A DNA stretch of 64,000 bases from CAVZVW01 sp963778845 (GCA_963778845.1 CAVZVW010000009.1:1488001-1552000); one strand, 5' to 3'; positions 26,169-37,792 are shown, counted from the first letter of the stretch. Notes: generated from the letters alone by a model not told the origin. A program made the numbers and translations.

Positions 26169-26368
26169 CGGGCTTCTCCGCCCTTCCTCACCGCGGTTTC
26201 CTCACTGCCCTCGTCGAGGGTCAGGACCTGCGGCGTAGTCGTCGTCTTCGGCTGTGCCGTGCGCGTGGTGTGCACCTGGAGCACCTGCCGACGCACGGTC
26301 AGCAGGCCGGTCGGCATCGCCGATCGCAGCGGCACCATCTCGAGCGTGGCCATGCCGCGCCGGCTCAC
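26165..26368 (-). CDS. Unrecognised 67-residue frame filling the rpsN-rpsH gap
   Basis: A GTG start (26368) overlaps the rpsN stop as GTGA, and the TGA stop (26165) overlaps the rpsH start as ATGA, so this frame fills the 196-bp gap between two invariant ribosomal genes. About 58 of 67 codons end in G or C, as in real genes here. The product is basic and hydrophilic: it contains MATLEMVPLRSAMPTGLL, LTVRRQVLQVHTTRTAQ and a Thr-rich KTTTTPQ stretch, and ends RKGGEAR. No membrane segment, cysteine or known motif. An internal ATG lies at 26353. I know of no family. It could also be an untranslated regulatory spacer whose high GC keeps a frame open, and nearby genes carry sequence errors. Confidence 0.4.
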   Translation of the reverse strand: MSRRGMATLEMVPLRSAMPTGLLTVRRQVLQVHTTRTAQPKTTTTPQVLTLDEGSEETAVRKGGEAR

Positions 26369-26550
26369 CAGCTGCTCTTGGTGACGCCGGGCAGCTCGCC
26401 GCGGTGGGCCATCTCCCGCACGCAGATCCGGCACAGGCCGAACTTCTTGTACACCGAGTGCGGACGCCCGCACCGCTGGCAGCGCGTGTACGCGCGTACC
26501 GCGAACTTCGGCTTGCGGTTCGCCTTGTTGATCAGCGCCGTCTTCGCCAC
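26365..26550 (-). CDS. rpsN: 30S ribosomal protein S14 type Z (zinc-binding)
   Basis: 61-residue short S14 with two CxxC pairs (C24-x2-C27 and C40-x2-C43) binding zinc: MAKTALINKANRKPKF at the start and CREMAHRGELPGVTKSSW-like end. This is the ancestral zinc-dependent form; zinc-free paralogues may exist elsewhere in such genomes. Lies 2 bp downstream of rplE. Frame intact. Confidence 0.96.
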   Translation of the reverse strand: MAKTALINKANRKPKFAVRAYTRCQRCGRPHSVYKKFGLCRICVREMAHRGELPGVTKSSW

Positions 26551-26552
26551 GG

Positions 26553-27129
26553 TCAGCTCTCCTTGAAGGGGAAGCCGAGGTGGCGCAGCAGTGCGCGCCC
26601 CTCGTCGTCCGTCGTCGCGGTGGTCACGATGGTGATGTCCATGCCACGGGTGCGGTCGATGCGGTCCTGGTCGATCTCGTGGAACATGGACTGCTCGGTC
26701 AACCCGAAGGTGTAGTTGCCGCGCCCGTCGAACTGCGTGGGCGACAGGCCGCGGAAGTCACGGATGCGCGGGAGCGCGACCGACAGCAGCCGGTCGAGGA
26801 ACTCCCACATCCGGTCCCCGCGCAGCGTGACGTGGGCGCCGATCGGCATGCCCTCGCGCAGCTTGAACTGGGCGATCGACTTGCGGGCCTTGGTCACCTG
26901 CGGCTTCTGGCCGGTGATCGCGGCCAGGTCGCGCAGCGCTCCGTCGATGAGCTTGGAGTCGCGGGCGGCCTCGCCGACGCCCATGTTGACCACGACCTTG
27001 ACCAGGCCGGGGACCTGCATGACGTTGCCGTAGGTGAACTGCGTCAGCAGGGCGGGGGCGATCTCGGCGCGGTAGCGCAGCTTGAGCCGGGGCGGCCACC
27101 CGGGTGCCGGCGACGGTGTCGGTGGTCAT
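26553..27129 (-). CDS. rplE: 50S ribosomal protein L5, one +1 insertion
   Basis: 5S rRNA-binding protein that contacts P-site tRNA. After MTTDTVAGTRVAA an extra base near 27095 breaks the frame; removing it gives RLKLRYRAEIAPALLTQF, followed by VPGLVKVVVNMGVGEAARDS, ITGQKPQVTKARKSIAQFK, GAHVTLRGDRMWEFLDRL, DFRGLSPTQFDGRGNY and GMDITIVTTATTDDEGRALL. Corrected length 191 residues. One base separates it from the rplX stop. Confidence 0.94.
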
Positions 27130-27130
27130 G

Positions 27131-27484
27131 TCAGATGTCCTTACCCGAGCGACGGGCGACGCGGATGCGCACGCGCTTGTCCCGCCCGTCCCGCTCGACG
27201 GTCTCCACGCGGATGCCCACCCTGGTCGGCTTCTTCGTCTCCGGGTCCACGAGCATCACGTTGCTGATGTGGATCGGCGCCTCGGTGGTGATGATGCCGC
27301 CGGTGCGCGCGCCACGGCCGGTCGTGCCGACCTTCGTGTGCTTCTTGATCCGGTTGACGCCCTCGACCAGGACCCGCTGGGTGTCGGGGTAGACCTCGAT
27401 GACCTTCCCCTTCTTGCCCTTGTTCTCCTGCGAGCCGCTGATCACCTGGACGGTGTCGCCCTTCTTGATCCGCATCCTGGCCAT
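27131..27484 (-). CDS. rplX: 50S ribosomal protein L24
   Basis: Assembly initiator with a KOW motif: MRIKKGDTVQVISGSQENKG, KVIEVYPDTQRVLVEGVNRI and a C-terminal basic tail ending RRSGKDI. 117 residues from ATG 27484; a second ATG three codons in is the alternative start. Follows rplN by one base. Frame intact. Confidence 0.95.
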   Translation of the reverse strand: MARMRIKKGDTVQVISGSQENKGKKGKVIEVYPDTQRVLVEGVNRIKKHTKVGTTGRGARTGGIITTEAPIHISNVMLVDPETKKPTRVGIRVETVERDGRDKRVRIRVARRSGKDI

Positions 27485-27485
27485 C

Positions 27486-27854
27486 TCAGAGCACCTCCGG
27501 AGCCAGCGAGATGATCTTCATGAACTTCTTCTCCCGCAGCTCGCGACCCACGGGCCCGAAGATGCGCGTCCCCCGGGGGTCGCCGTCGCTCTTGAGGATG
27601 ACCGCGGCGTTCTCGTCGAAGCGGATGTAGGAGCCGTCGGGACGGCGGCGCTCCTTCACGGTGCGGACGATGACCGCCTTGACGACGTCGCCCTTCTTGA
27701 CGTTGCCACCGGGGATCGCGTCCTTGACGGTCGCCACGATGACGTCGCCGATGCCGGCGTACCGGCGGCCCGAGCCGCCGAGCACACGGATGCAGAGGAT
27801 CTCCTTGGCACCCGTGTTGTCGGCGACACGCAGTCGCGACTCCTGCTGGATCAC
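27486..27854 (-). CDS. rplN: 50S ribosomal protein L14
   Basis: 122-residue intersubunit-bridge protein: MIQQESRLRVADNTGAKEIL, RYAGIGDVIVATVKDAIPGG, KKGDVVKAVIVRTVKERRRP and the C-terminal LREKKFMKIISLAPEVL. All L14 invariant blocks are present and the frame is intact. An 82-bp untranslated gap separates it from rpsQ. Confidence 0.97.
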   Translation of the reverse strand: MIQQESRLRVADNTGAKEILCIRVLGGSGRRYAGIGDVIVATVKDAIPGGNVKKGDVVKAVIVRTVKERRRPDGSYIRFDENAAVILKSDGDPRGTRIFGPVGRELREKKFMKIISLAPEVL

Positions 27855-27936
27855 TGTCGAACTCCTGTCGTCGCGTCGGTTCTCTGGTCAGAGCCTGACG
27901 GAACTTCGTCGACCCCGGGCGTCGGCCTCGGGGGCG

Positions 27937-28251
27937 TCACTTGGCCTTCTCGAGGATCTCCACCACGCGCCAGCGCTTCGTCGCCGACAGCGGACGGGTC
28001 TCCATGATGAGCACGAGGTCGCCGACGCCTGCGGCGTTGGCCTCGTCGTGCGCCTTGACCTTGCTCGTGCGGCGCAGCACCTTGCCGTACAGCGGGTGCT
28101 TCACGCGGTCCTCGACGGCGACGACGACGGTCTTGTCCATCTTGTCGCTGACGACGTAGCCGCGCCGGGTCTTGCGATGCCCGCGCGGCTGGCCCGCTGC
28201 CTGGTCCTCGTTGCTCACTGCTGCCTTCTCACTCGTCGTGACCTCGCTCAT
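27937..28251 (-). CDS. rpsQ: 30S ribosomal protein S17
   Basis: Early-assembly OB-fold protein. 104 residues. The first 25 are an acidic/Gln-rich extension; the core begins RKTRRGYVVSDKMDKTVVV, then HPLYGKVLRRTSKVKAHDE and LIMETRPLSATKRWRVVEIL. ATG 28251 lies 5 bp past the rpmC stop. Confidence 0.96.
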   Translation of the reverse strand: MSEVTTSEKAAVSNEDQAAGQPRGHRKTRRGYVVSDKMDKTVVVAVEDRVKHPLYGKVLRRTSKVKAHDEANAAGVGDLVLIMETRPLSATKRWRVVEILEKAK

Positions 28252-28256
28252 CGTGC

Positions 28257-28490
28257 TCAGGCCTCCGGAACCGCGGTGATCCCGAGCTCGCGCTCGCGCA
28301 TGATCGTGTAGATCCGGGCGATGTCCCGGCGGACGGCGCGCAGCCGCCCGTGACTCTCCAGCTGGCCGGTGGCCGACTGGAACCGCAGGTTGAACAGCTC
28401 CTCCTTGGCCTTGCGCAGCTCCTCCGCCAGACGCTCGTCGTCGAAGGCACGCAGCGCGGTGGGGACCAGGTCCTTGGAACCGACGGCCAT
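28257..28490 (-). CDS. rpmC: 50S ribosomal protein L29
   Basis: Two-helix protein at the peptide-exit tunnel, a docking site for trigger factor and SRP. 77 residues: DDERLAEELRKAKEELFNLR and FQSATGQLESHGRLRAVRRD. Its ATG shares one base with the rplP stop (TGATG). Confidence 0.96.
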   Translation of the reverse strand: MAVGSKDLVPTALRAFDDERLAEELRKAKEELFNLRFQSATGQLESHGRLRAVRRDIARIYTIMRERELGITAVPEA

Positions 28491-28909
28491 CAGAGGTCAC
28501 CGCCCTCGCGCCGGATGATCCGGCACTTCATCGGCAGCTTGTGGATGGCGCGGGTGAGCGCTTCCTTGGCCACCTTCTCGTTGGGGAACGACAGCTCGAA
28601 CATCACACGGCCGGGCTTGACGTTCGCGATCCACCACTCCGGCGAGCCCTTGCCCGAGCCCATGCGGGTCTCGGCCGGCTTCTTCGTCAGCGGCCGGTCG
28701 GGGTAGATGTTGATCCACACCTTGCCACCGCGCCGGATGTGCCTGGTGATGGCGATACGGGCGGACTCGATCTGCCGGTTGGTCACGTACGCCGACTCGA
28801 GGGCCTGCACGCCCCACTCGCCGAACGCGACCGTCGTCCCGCCCTTGGCGGCTCCGGACCGGCCGGGGTGGTGCTGCTTGCGGTGCTTCACACGACGGGG
28901 GATGAGCAC
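28490..28909 (-). CDS. rplP: 50S ribosomal protein L16
   Basis: Organises the A-site and peptidyl-transferase region; target of evernimicin-class drugs. 139 residues: MLIPRRVKHRKQHHPGRSG, FGEWGVQALESAYVTNRQIE, ARIAITRHIRRGGKVWINIY and GSGKGSPEWWIANVKPGR. Follows rpsC by three bases. Frame intact. Confidence 0.97.
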   Translation of the reverse strand: MLIPRRVKHRKQHHPGRSGAAKGGTTVAFGEWGVQALESAYVTNRQIESARIAITRHIRRGGKVWINIYPDRPLTKKPAETRMGSGKGSPEWWIANVKPGRVMFELSFPNEKVAKEALTRAIHKLPMKCRIIRREGGDL

Positions 28910-28912
28910 GGC

Positions 28913-29776
28913 TCAGGCCTCCGTTCCGGGGCTGGTCTCCGTGGCCACCGCGGCCGCCGCGGCAGTGGCCACCGCGGCCGACCGGGCCTCGACCGGCGCG
29001 GCCTCGCCCTGCTCCGGACGACGCGCGCGGGTGGGGCGGGTGGCCCGACCGCCGGCGGGGCCCTCCCCCCGACCCTCGCCACGACCCTCGCGCCGGGGGG
29101 CGCGCGGCGCCATGACCTGCTCGCGGGCGAGCTCGCGGTTGGTGATGTCGCCCTTGTAGATCCAGACCTTGACGCCGATCCGGCCGAACGTCGTGCGTGC
29201 CTCGTAGAACCCGTAGTCGATGTTCGCGCGCAGCGTGTGCAGCGGCACCCGGCCCTCGCGGTAGAACTCCGAGCGGCTCATCTCGGCCCCGCCGAGGCGA
29301 CCCGAGCACTGCACCCGGATCCCCTTCGCGCCGGCGCGCAGGGTGGACTGCATGCCCTTGCGCATGGCGCGGCGGAACGACACGCGGCTGGACAGCTGCT
29401 CGGCGATGCCCTGGGCGACGAGCTGGGCGTCGATCTCGGGGTTCTTCACCTCGAGGATGTTCAGCTGCACCTGCTTGCCCGTGAGCTTCTCGAGCTCGCC
29501 GCGGATGCGGTCGGCCTCCGCCCCACGACGGCCGATGACGATGCCCGGGCGGGCGGTGTGGATGTCGACGCGGACCCGGTCGCGGGTGCGCTCGATCTCG
29601 ACCTTGCTGATCCCTGCACGGTCCATGCCCTTGGTCATCAGCCTGCGGATCGCGACGTCTTCCTTCACGTAGTCGCGATAGCGCTGGCCGGCCTTGGTGC
29701 TGTCGGCGAACCACCGGCTCTTGTGGTCGGTGGTGATGCCCAGGCGGAACCCGTGCGGGTTGACCTTCTGGCCCAC
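28913..29776 (-). CDS. rpsC: 30S ribosomal protein S3 with Ala/Arg-rich tail
   Basis: Part of the mRNA entry helicase. GTG 29776 shares a base with the rplV TAG stop. 287 residues: core GQKVNPHGFRLGITTDHKSR, the KH motif GIVIGRRGAEADRIRGEL, and GRIGVKVWIYKGDITNREL near residue 205. A low-complexity extension of about 65 residues (RREGRGEGRGEG, then Ala/Thr/Glu) goes beyond the bacterial core, a common actinobacterial feature. Confidence 0.96.
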   Translation of the reverse strand: MGQKVNPHGFRLGITTDHKSRWFADSTKAGQRYRDYVKEDVAIRRLMTKGMDRAGISKVEIERTRDRVRVDIHTARPGIVIGRRGAEADRIRGELEKLTGKQVQLNILEVKNPEIDAQLVAQGIAEQLSSRVSFRRAMRKGMQSTLRAGAKGIRVQCSGRLGGAEMSRSEFYREGRVPLHTLRANIDYGFYEARTTFGRIGVKVWIYKGDITNRELAREQVMAPRAPRREGRGEGRGEGPAGGRATRPTRARRPEQGEAAPVEARSAAVATAAAAAVATETSPGTEA

Positions 29777-30180
29777 TAGCGGGTCCTCCTCTTCGTGCCG
29801 GCCGGTGCGGCCGCGGGTGCCTTGACGGCAACTGTGCGAGGCGCGACGACCACGGTGATGTGGCTGGTGCGCTTGTTGATCCGGTAGGCCCGGCCCTGCG
29901 CCCGCGGCCGGAACCGCTTGAGCGTCGGGCCCTCGTCGACGAACGCCTGCTGGACGACCAGCAGCCGCTCGTCGAAGGGCTCGGAGACCTTCTCGGCCTT
30001 CACCCTGGCGTTGGCGATCGCGCTGGCCACGACCTTCCGCACCGGCTCGCTCGCCGCCTGCGGGGCGAACTCGAGCACTGCAAGCGCCTGTGTCGCCTGC
30101 TGGCCACGGATGAGGTCCACGACGCGTCGGGCCTTCATGGGCGTGACGCGGACGTACCGCGCCGTCGCCTTGGCTTCCAT
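29776..30180 (-). CDS. rplV: 50S ribosomal protein L22
   Basis: Lines the exit tunnel; its beta-hairpin influences macrolide sensitivity. 134 residues: MEAKATARYVRVTPMKARRV, DLIRGQQATQALAVLEF and GPTLKRFRPRAQGRAYRINK (hairpin tip), ending with a basic tail. Cotranscribed in the S10 operon, with its stop overlapping rpsC. Confidence 0.97.
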   Translation of the reverse strand: MEAKATARYVRVTPMKARRVVDLIRGQQATQALAVLEFAPQAASEPVRKVVASAIANARVKAEKVSEPFDERLLVVQQAFVDEGPTLKRFRPRAQGRAYRINKRTSHITVVVAPRTVAVKAPAAAPAGTKRRTR

Positions 30181-30248
30181 CGCTGTCCTCTGCTTCCCGG
30201 ATGAGTCTGAACTCGTGGTGTCGACGCCGTCGGAGGTCGTGCGCCGCG

Positions 30249-30530
30249 TCAGCGGCGACGGCCCTTACGGTCGTCCTTCTCGTGGCCGCGGAACGTGCGG
30301 GTCGCAGCGAACTCGCCCAGCTTGTGGCCGATCATCGACTCGGTGACGAACACCGGGACGTGCTTGCGGCCGTCGTGCACCGCGAGGGTGTGGCCCAGCA
30401 TCTCCGGCACGATCATGGATCTGCGGGACCAGGTCCTGATGACGTTCTTGGTGCCCTTCTCGTTCTGCGTCTCCACCTTCTTCATGAGGTGGTCGTCGAC
30501 GAAGGGACCCTTCTTCAGGCTGCGAGGCAT
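30249..30530 (-). CDS. rpsS: 30S ribosomal protein S19
   Basis: Head protein that forms an intersubunit bridge with S13. 93 residues: MPRSLKKGPFVDDHLMKKVE, TWSRRSMIVPEMLGHTLAVH and VFVTESMIGHKLGEFAATRT. Lies 15 bp after rplB. Frame intact. Confidence 0.97.
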   Translation of the reverse strand: MPRSLKKGPFVDDHLMKKVETQNEKGTKNVIRTWSRRSMIVPEMLGHTLAVHDGRKHVPVFVTESMIGHKLGEFAATRTFRGHEKDDRKGRRR

Positions 30531-30545
30531 GTGCTCCGGCTCCTA

Positions 30546-31382
30546 TCAGCGCTTCTTGCCGGTGCGGCGGCGCCGGACGATGAGCTTGTCGCTGGGCTTG
30601 TGTGCGACGCGCGTGCGGCCCTCGGGCTGGCCCCACGGGCTGACCGGGTGCCGGCCGCCGGAGGTCTTGCCCTCGCCACCGCCGTGCGGGTGGTCGATCG
30701 GGTTCATCGCGACACCACGCACGGTCGGGCGCTTGCCCTTCCACCGCATGCGCCCGGCCTTGCCCCAGTTGATGTTCGACTGCTCGGCGTTGCCCACCTC
30801 GCCGACCGTGGCGCGACAGCGCACGTCGACGTTGCGGATCTCACCGGAGGGCATCCGCAGCTGGGCGTACGGCCCGTCCTTGGCCACGAGCTGCACCGCG
30901 GCACCGGCCGACCGGGCGATCTTGGCCCCGCCCCCGGGCTTGAGCTCGATCGCGTGGATGACCGTGCCGACGGGGATGTTGCGCAGCGGGAGGCTGTTGC
31001 CCGGCTTGATGTCGGCCGAGGGCCCGTTCTCCACGGTGTCGCCCTGCTGAAGCCTGTGCGGCGCCAGGATGTAGCGCTTCTCGCCGTCGGCGTAGTGCAG
31101 CAGCGCGATGCGGGCGGTGCGGTTCGGGTCGTACTCGATGTGCGCCACCTTGGCAGGCACGCCGTCCTTGTCGTGGCGGCGGAAGTCGATGATGCGGTAG
31201 GCACGCTTGTGGCCGCCGCCCTGGTGGCGGGTCGTCACACGACCAGAGCTGTTGCGACCGCCGCTCTTGGCCAGGGGACGGACGAGCGACTTCTCCGGCT
31301 CCGAACGGGTGACCTCGACGAAGTCGGCGACGGAGGAGCCGCGGCGGCCCGGCGTCGTCGGCTTGTACTTGCGGATTCCCAT
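30546..31382 (-). CDS. rplB: 50S ribosomal protein L2
   Basis: Required for subunit association and the peptidyl-transferase centre. 278 residues with GRNSSGRVTTRHQGGGHKRA and the active-region loop MNPIDHPHGGGEGKTSGGRH (contains the conserved histidine). C-terminus VRRRRTGKKR. Between rplW and rpsS in the S10 operon. Confidence 0.97.
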   Translation of the reverse strand: MGIRKYKPTTPGRRGSSVADFVEVTRSEPEKSLVRPLAKSGGRNSSGRVTTRHQGGGHKRAYRIIDFRRHDKDGVPAKVAHIEYDPNRTARIALLHYADGEKRYILAPHRLQQGDTVENGPSADIKPGNSLPLRNIPVGTVIHAIELKPGGGAKIARSAGAAVQLVAKDGPYAQLRMPSGEIRNVDVRCRATVGEVGNAEQSNINWGKAGRMRWKGKRPTVRGVAMNPIDHPHGGGEGKTSGGRHPVSPWGQPEGRTRVAHKPSDKLIVRRRRTGKKR

Positions 31383-31443
31383 GGTGAGTCAGTCCTCGAG
31401 TCAGATCGGGGCGTGATGGCTGCGGTTCGCCGGCGGGCGAGCC

Positions 31444-31755
31444 TCAGGCCACCGGCCCGCCGAAGATGTCGATGGTGCCTTCTTTGAGCGTCACGATCGC
31501 CCGCTTGGTGTCCTTGCGACGGCCGACCCCGGAGCGGGTGCGGCGCGCCTTCCCCTGCCTGTTGATCGTGTTGACCGAGGAGACCTTGACGCCGAAGACC
31601 TGCTCGACGGCGATGCGGATCTCGCCCTTGTTCGCGCTCGGGTCGACGACGAAGGTGTACTTGTTCTCGTCGAGCAGCCCGTAGCTCTTCTCGGACACCA
31701 CCGGGGCCAGAAGGATGTCGCGAGGGTTCTTGTTCAGCTTGCCTGCGACGCTCAC
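31444..31755 (-). CDS. rplW: 50S ribosomal protein L23
   Basis: Exit-tunnel protein that recruits trigger factor and SRP. 103 residues from GTG 31755, which overlaps the rplD stop as GTGA: SVAGKLNKNPRDILLAPVVS, EKSYGLLDENKYTFVVD, EQVFGVKVSSVNTINRQGKA and RKDTKRAIVTLKEGTIDIF. Frame intact. Confidence 0.97.
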   Translation of the reverse strand: MSVAGKLNKNPRDILLAPVVSEKSYGLLDENKYTFVVDPSANKGEIRIAVEQVFGVKVSSVNTINRQGKARRTRSGVGRRKDTKRAIVTLKEGTIDIFGGPVA

Positions 31756-32540
31756 CGCGAGGCCTCCTCGGTCTGCTCGGTGTGGCTGTCCTCGGTGGCT
31801 GCTTCCTCGGACCCGGCCTCCAGCTCCCCGTCCTCCAGCTCGCCGTCCTCGGCCTCGGCCACCTCGAGCTCGGCCTCCTCCAGCGAGCTCGCCGCCGCCT
31901 TCACACCCTTTCCGGTCGCAGGACCGTCGAGGAAGGCGGCGAGAGCGCCCTCGGTGAAGATGACGTCGTCGGAGCACAGCACGTCGTAGGTGTTCAGCTG
32001 GTCACTGACCAGCACGTGCACCCGCTCGAGGTTGCGAAGGCTCTTCTGCGAGGTCACGTCGTTGCGCTCGACCACCACGAGCAGGTTCTTGCGCTCCGAC
32101 ACCTTGGCCAGCACGGCCCAGGCGCCCTTGGTCGAGGGGGTGTCGCCCGCGACGAGGCTGCTGACGACGTGGACCCGCCCGTTGCGAGCCCGGTCCGAGA
32201 GGGCTCCCCGCAAGGCGGCGGCCTTCATCTTCTTGGGCGTGCGCTGGGCGTAGTCGCGCGGGGTCGGGCCGTGGACGACGCCGCCGCCGCTGAACTGGGG
32301 CGCGCGGGTGGAGCCCTGGCGGGCGCGACCGGTGCCCTTCTGCTTGTACGGCTTCCTGCCGCCGCCGCTGACCTCGCCCCGGGTCTTGGTGGAGTGTGTG
32401 CCCTGCCGTGCCGCGGCGAGCTGCGCCACGACGACCTGGTGGATCAACGGGATGTTGGTCTGGACGTCGAAGACGTCGCCGGGGAGCTCGGCCGTACCGG
32501 CCTTGTCACCGCTTGCGTCGAGCACGTCGATGGTCGGCAC
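31752..32540 (-). CDS. rplD: 50S ribosomal protein L4 with acidic C-terminal extension
   Basis: Tunnel-constriction protein that autoregulates the S10 operon in E. coli. 262 residues. Core residues 1-215: VFDVQTNIPLIHQVVVAQL, RQGTHSTKTRGEVSGGGRKP (tunnel loop), GTGRARQGSTRAPQFSGGG and DRARNGRVHVV. About 45 further residues rich in Glu, Asp and Ala (EDGELEDGELEAGSEEAA) form a tail beyond the usual bacterial L4. Confidence 0.96.
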   Translation of the reverse strand: MPTIDVLDASGDKAGTAELPGDVFDVQTNIPLIHQVVVAQLAAARQGTHSTKTRGEVSGGGRKPYKQKGTGRARQGSTRAPQFSGGGVVHGPTPRDYAQRTPKKMKAAALRGALSDRARNGRVHVVSSLVAGDTPSTKGAWAVLAKVSERKNLLVVVERNDVTSQKSLRNLERVHVLVSDQLNTYDVLCSDDVIFTEGALAAFLDGPATGKGVKAAASSLEEAELEVAEAEDGELEDGELEAGSEEAATEDSHTEQTEEASR

Positions 32541-32543
32541 GGC

Positions 32544-33197
32544 TCAGACCCCCTTCGACGCGGTCTTGACGAACACCAGGCCGCCCTTGGGGCCGGGGAC
32601 GGCGCCCTTGATCAGGAGCAGGCTGCGCTCGGTGTCGACCGCGTGCACCGTCAGGTTCTGCGTGGTCTGGCTCACCGCACCCATGCGGCCGGCCATGCGC
32701 ACGCCCTTGAACACCCGCCCGGGGGTGGCGCAGGCGCCGATCGAGCCCGGGGAGCGGTGCTTGCGCTGCGTGCCGTGGGAGGCGCCCAGGCCGTGGAACC
32801 CGTGCCGCTTCATCACGCCGGCCGTGCCCTTGCCCTTCGTCGTCCCCAGGACGTCGACCGGCTGGCCCGGCTCGAACGTGTCGGCGGCGACCTCCTGGCC
32901 GAGCCGGTACTCCCCGGCATCGGCCGTGCGCAGCTCGACGAGATGCCGGCGTGGGGTGACACCGGCCTTGGCGAAGTGCCCCGTCATCGGCTTGTTCACC
33001 TTGCGCGGGTCGATCGCCCCGAAGGCGAGCTGCACGGCGTCGTAGCCGTCGGCGTCCTGGGTGCGCACCTGCGTCACGACGCAGGGCCCGGCCTGCACGA
33101 CCGTCACCGGCACGAGCCGGTTGTCGGCGTCCCAGACCTGGGTCATCCCGAGCTTGCGGCCCAGGACACCCCGGACGGCGGTGATCTGCTTCGTCAT
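32544..33197 (-). CDS. rplC: 50S ribosomal protein L3
   Basis: Assembly initiator whose long loop reaches the peptidyl-transferase centre. 217 residues from ATG 33197: ITAVRGVLGRKLGMTQVWDA, the loop GVMKRHGFHGLGASHGTQRK and HRSPGSIGACATPGRVFKG. Second gene of the S10 operon, 10 bp after rpsJ. Frame intact. Confidence 0.97.
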   Translation of the reverse strand: MTKQITAVRGVLGRKLGMTQVWDADNRLVPVTVVQAGPCVVTQVRTQDADGYDAVQLAFGAIDPRKVNKPMTGHFAKAGVTPRRHLVELRTADAGEYRLGQEVAADTFEPGQPVDVLGTTKGKGTAGVMKRHGFHGLGASHGTQRKHRSPGSIGACATPGRVFKGVRMAGRMGAVSQTTQNLTVHAVDTERSLLLIKGAVPGPKGGLVFVKTASKGV

Positions 33198-33207
33198 CGC
33201 GGCGTCC

Positions 33208-33516
33208 TCAGAGCTTGATCTCGATGTCGACGCCGGCGGGCAGGTCGAGCCGCATGAGCGAGTCAACCGTCTTCGGCGTGGGGTTGATGATGTCGATGAG
33301 CCGCTTGTGCGTACGCATCTCGAAGTGCTCGCGGCTGTCCTTGTACTTGTGCGGAGACCGGATCACGCAGAACACGTTCTTCTCGGTCGGCAGCGGCACC
33401 GGGCCGGCCACGGTCGCACCGGTGCGGACGACCGTGTCCACGATCTTGCGCGCCGAGCTGTCGATGACCTCGTGGTCATAGGCCTTGAGCCGGATGCGGA
33501 TCTTCTGTCCCGCCAT
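33208..33516 (-). CDS. rpsJ: 30S ribosomal protein S10 (NusE)
   Basis: Ribosomal head protein and, as NusE, the NusB/NusG partner linking transcription to translation. 102 residues: MAGQKIRIRLKAYDHEVIDS, GPVPLPTEKNVFCVIRSPHK and EMRTHKRLIDIINPTPKTVD. First gene of the S10 operon; its leader carries a 23-bp element shared with rpsL. Confidence 0.97.
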   Translation of the reverse strand: MAGQKIRIRLKAYDHEVIDSSARKIVDTVVRTGATVAGPVPLPTEKNVFCVIRSPHKYKDSREHFEMRTHKRLIDIINPTPKTVDSLMRLDLPAGVDIEIKL

Positions 33517-33574
33517 GGCGTCGCTTCGTCTCTCTCTGTTGGTCACCGCTGCTGGTTTGTCCCCAAGTCGCCGA

Positions 33575-33597
33575 CCCCCGAGGTCGGGTGTGTCGCG
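33575..33597 (-). promoter_or_regulatory. rpsJ leader element (copy of an element in the rpsL leader)
   Basis: 23 bases identical except at one position to 38282-38304. The core CCCGACCTCGGG can form a short hairpin on the transcript. It lies 58 bp upstream of rpsJ. The gap 33517-33866 also holds a possible promoter and the tuf terminator. Confidence 0.55.
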
Positions 33598-33723
33598 CCG
33601 TGAGGCACGCCCCCGAGCCGGCACCCTGCGGTGCCCCTCGTGATGGAGTCGGTCGACCCGGGCTGCGCCGGGCGCCCTCGGACGGTGCGCGCTGGAGCAC
33701 GCGGCCCGTGGGCAACTTGCCTA

Positions 33724-33754
33724 GTCTGCCAGACCGTCCCCGACCTTGACCAAT
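33724..33754 (-). promoter_or_regulatory. Possible rpsJ (S10 operon) promoter
   Basis: Minus-strand TTGGTC (33749-33754) and CAGACT (33724-33729) with a 19-base spacer. Both hexamers are one or two bases off consensus and the spacing is long, so this is tentative. It lies downstream of the tuf terminator, where an S10-operon promoter is expected. Confidence 0.35.
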
Positions 33755-33795
33755 CCGCCGGGACGGCCGTCCCTGCTCGGCCATCCGTGCCCGTC

Positions 33796-33860
33796 GCGAC
33801 CTCTGGAGGGTTGTTGTCCCCGTTCTGTCCCCGAGGGGACGCCAACCCTCCAGAGGTCGC
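33796..33860 (-). terminator. tuf terminator hairpin
   Basis: A perfect 17-bp stem (33796-33812 with 33844-33860) starts 6 bp past the tuf stop. Its 31-base loop contains a second small hairpin, GTCCCC-GA-GGGGAC. It separates the str operon (rpsL-rpsG-fusA-tuf) from the S10 operon. Confidence 0.75.
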
Positions 33861-33866
33861 GGACGG

Positions 33867-35060
<1,194 letters not shown>

Positions 35061-35130
35061 GGGGGTCCTCCTGTCGGACTGGTGTCATTTCCGGTCGGTG
35101 CTGCATGGGTGGTTCGGGGGTTGCGGCGGG

Positions 35131-37237
<2,107 letters not shown>

Positions 37238-37319
37238 GGTGTTCAGCCTCGCCTCGTCGTCGCTGTCGTCGCTGCGGCACGCGTCATGGGCCCGCGACGG
37301 ACGCGGGCAGTGCCGATGC

Positions 37320-37792
37320 TCACCAGCGGTAGTGCGCGAAGGCCTTGTTGGACTCCGCCATCTTGTGCGTGTCCTCGCGGCGCTTCACTGCAGCACCCAG
37401 ACCGTTGCTGGCGTCGAGGATCTCGTTCATGAGCCGGTCGGTCATGGTCTTCTCGCGCCGCTGCCGGGAGTAGCCGACCAGCCAGCGCAACGCGAGAGTC
37501 GTCGAGCGACCCGGCTTGACCTCGATCGGCACCTGGTAGGTGGCGCCACCCACGCGGCGGGACTTCACCTCGATGGAGGGCTTCACGTTGTCCAGGGCGC
37601 GCTTGAGCGTGATCACGGGGTCGTTGCCGGTCTTGGTCGCGGCAGCCCTCGAGTGCGTGGTAGACGATCGACTCCGCGACCGACTTCTTGCCCTCCATGA
37701 GGATCTTGTTCACCAGCTGGCGTCACCAGCGGGGATCCGTAGACCGGGTCGACGATGAGCGGCCGCTTCGGGGCCGGGCCCTTGCGGGGCAT
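37320..37792 (-). CDS. rpsG: 30S ribosomal protein S7, two +1 insertions
   Basis: Nucleates head assembly; represses the str operon in E. coli. ATG 37792 shares one base with the rpsL stop. MPRKGPAPKRPLIVDPVYGS, then an extra base near 37723 before QLVNKILMEGKKSVAES, a second near 37647 inside LEGAATKTGNDP, then VITLKRALDNVKPSIEVKSR and the C-terminal AFAHYRW. Corrected length 156 residues, the standard size. Confidence 0.94.
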
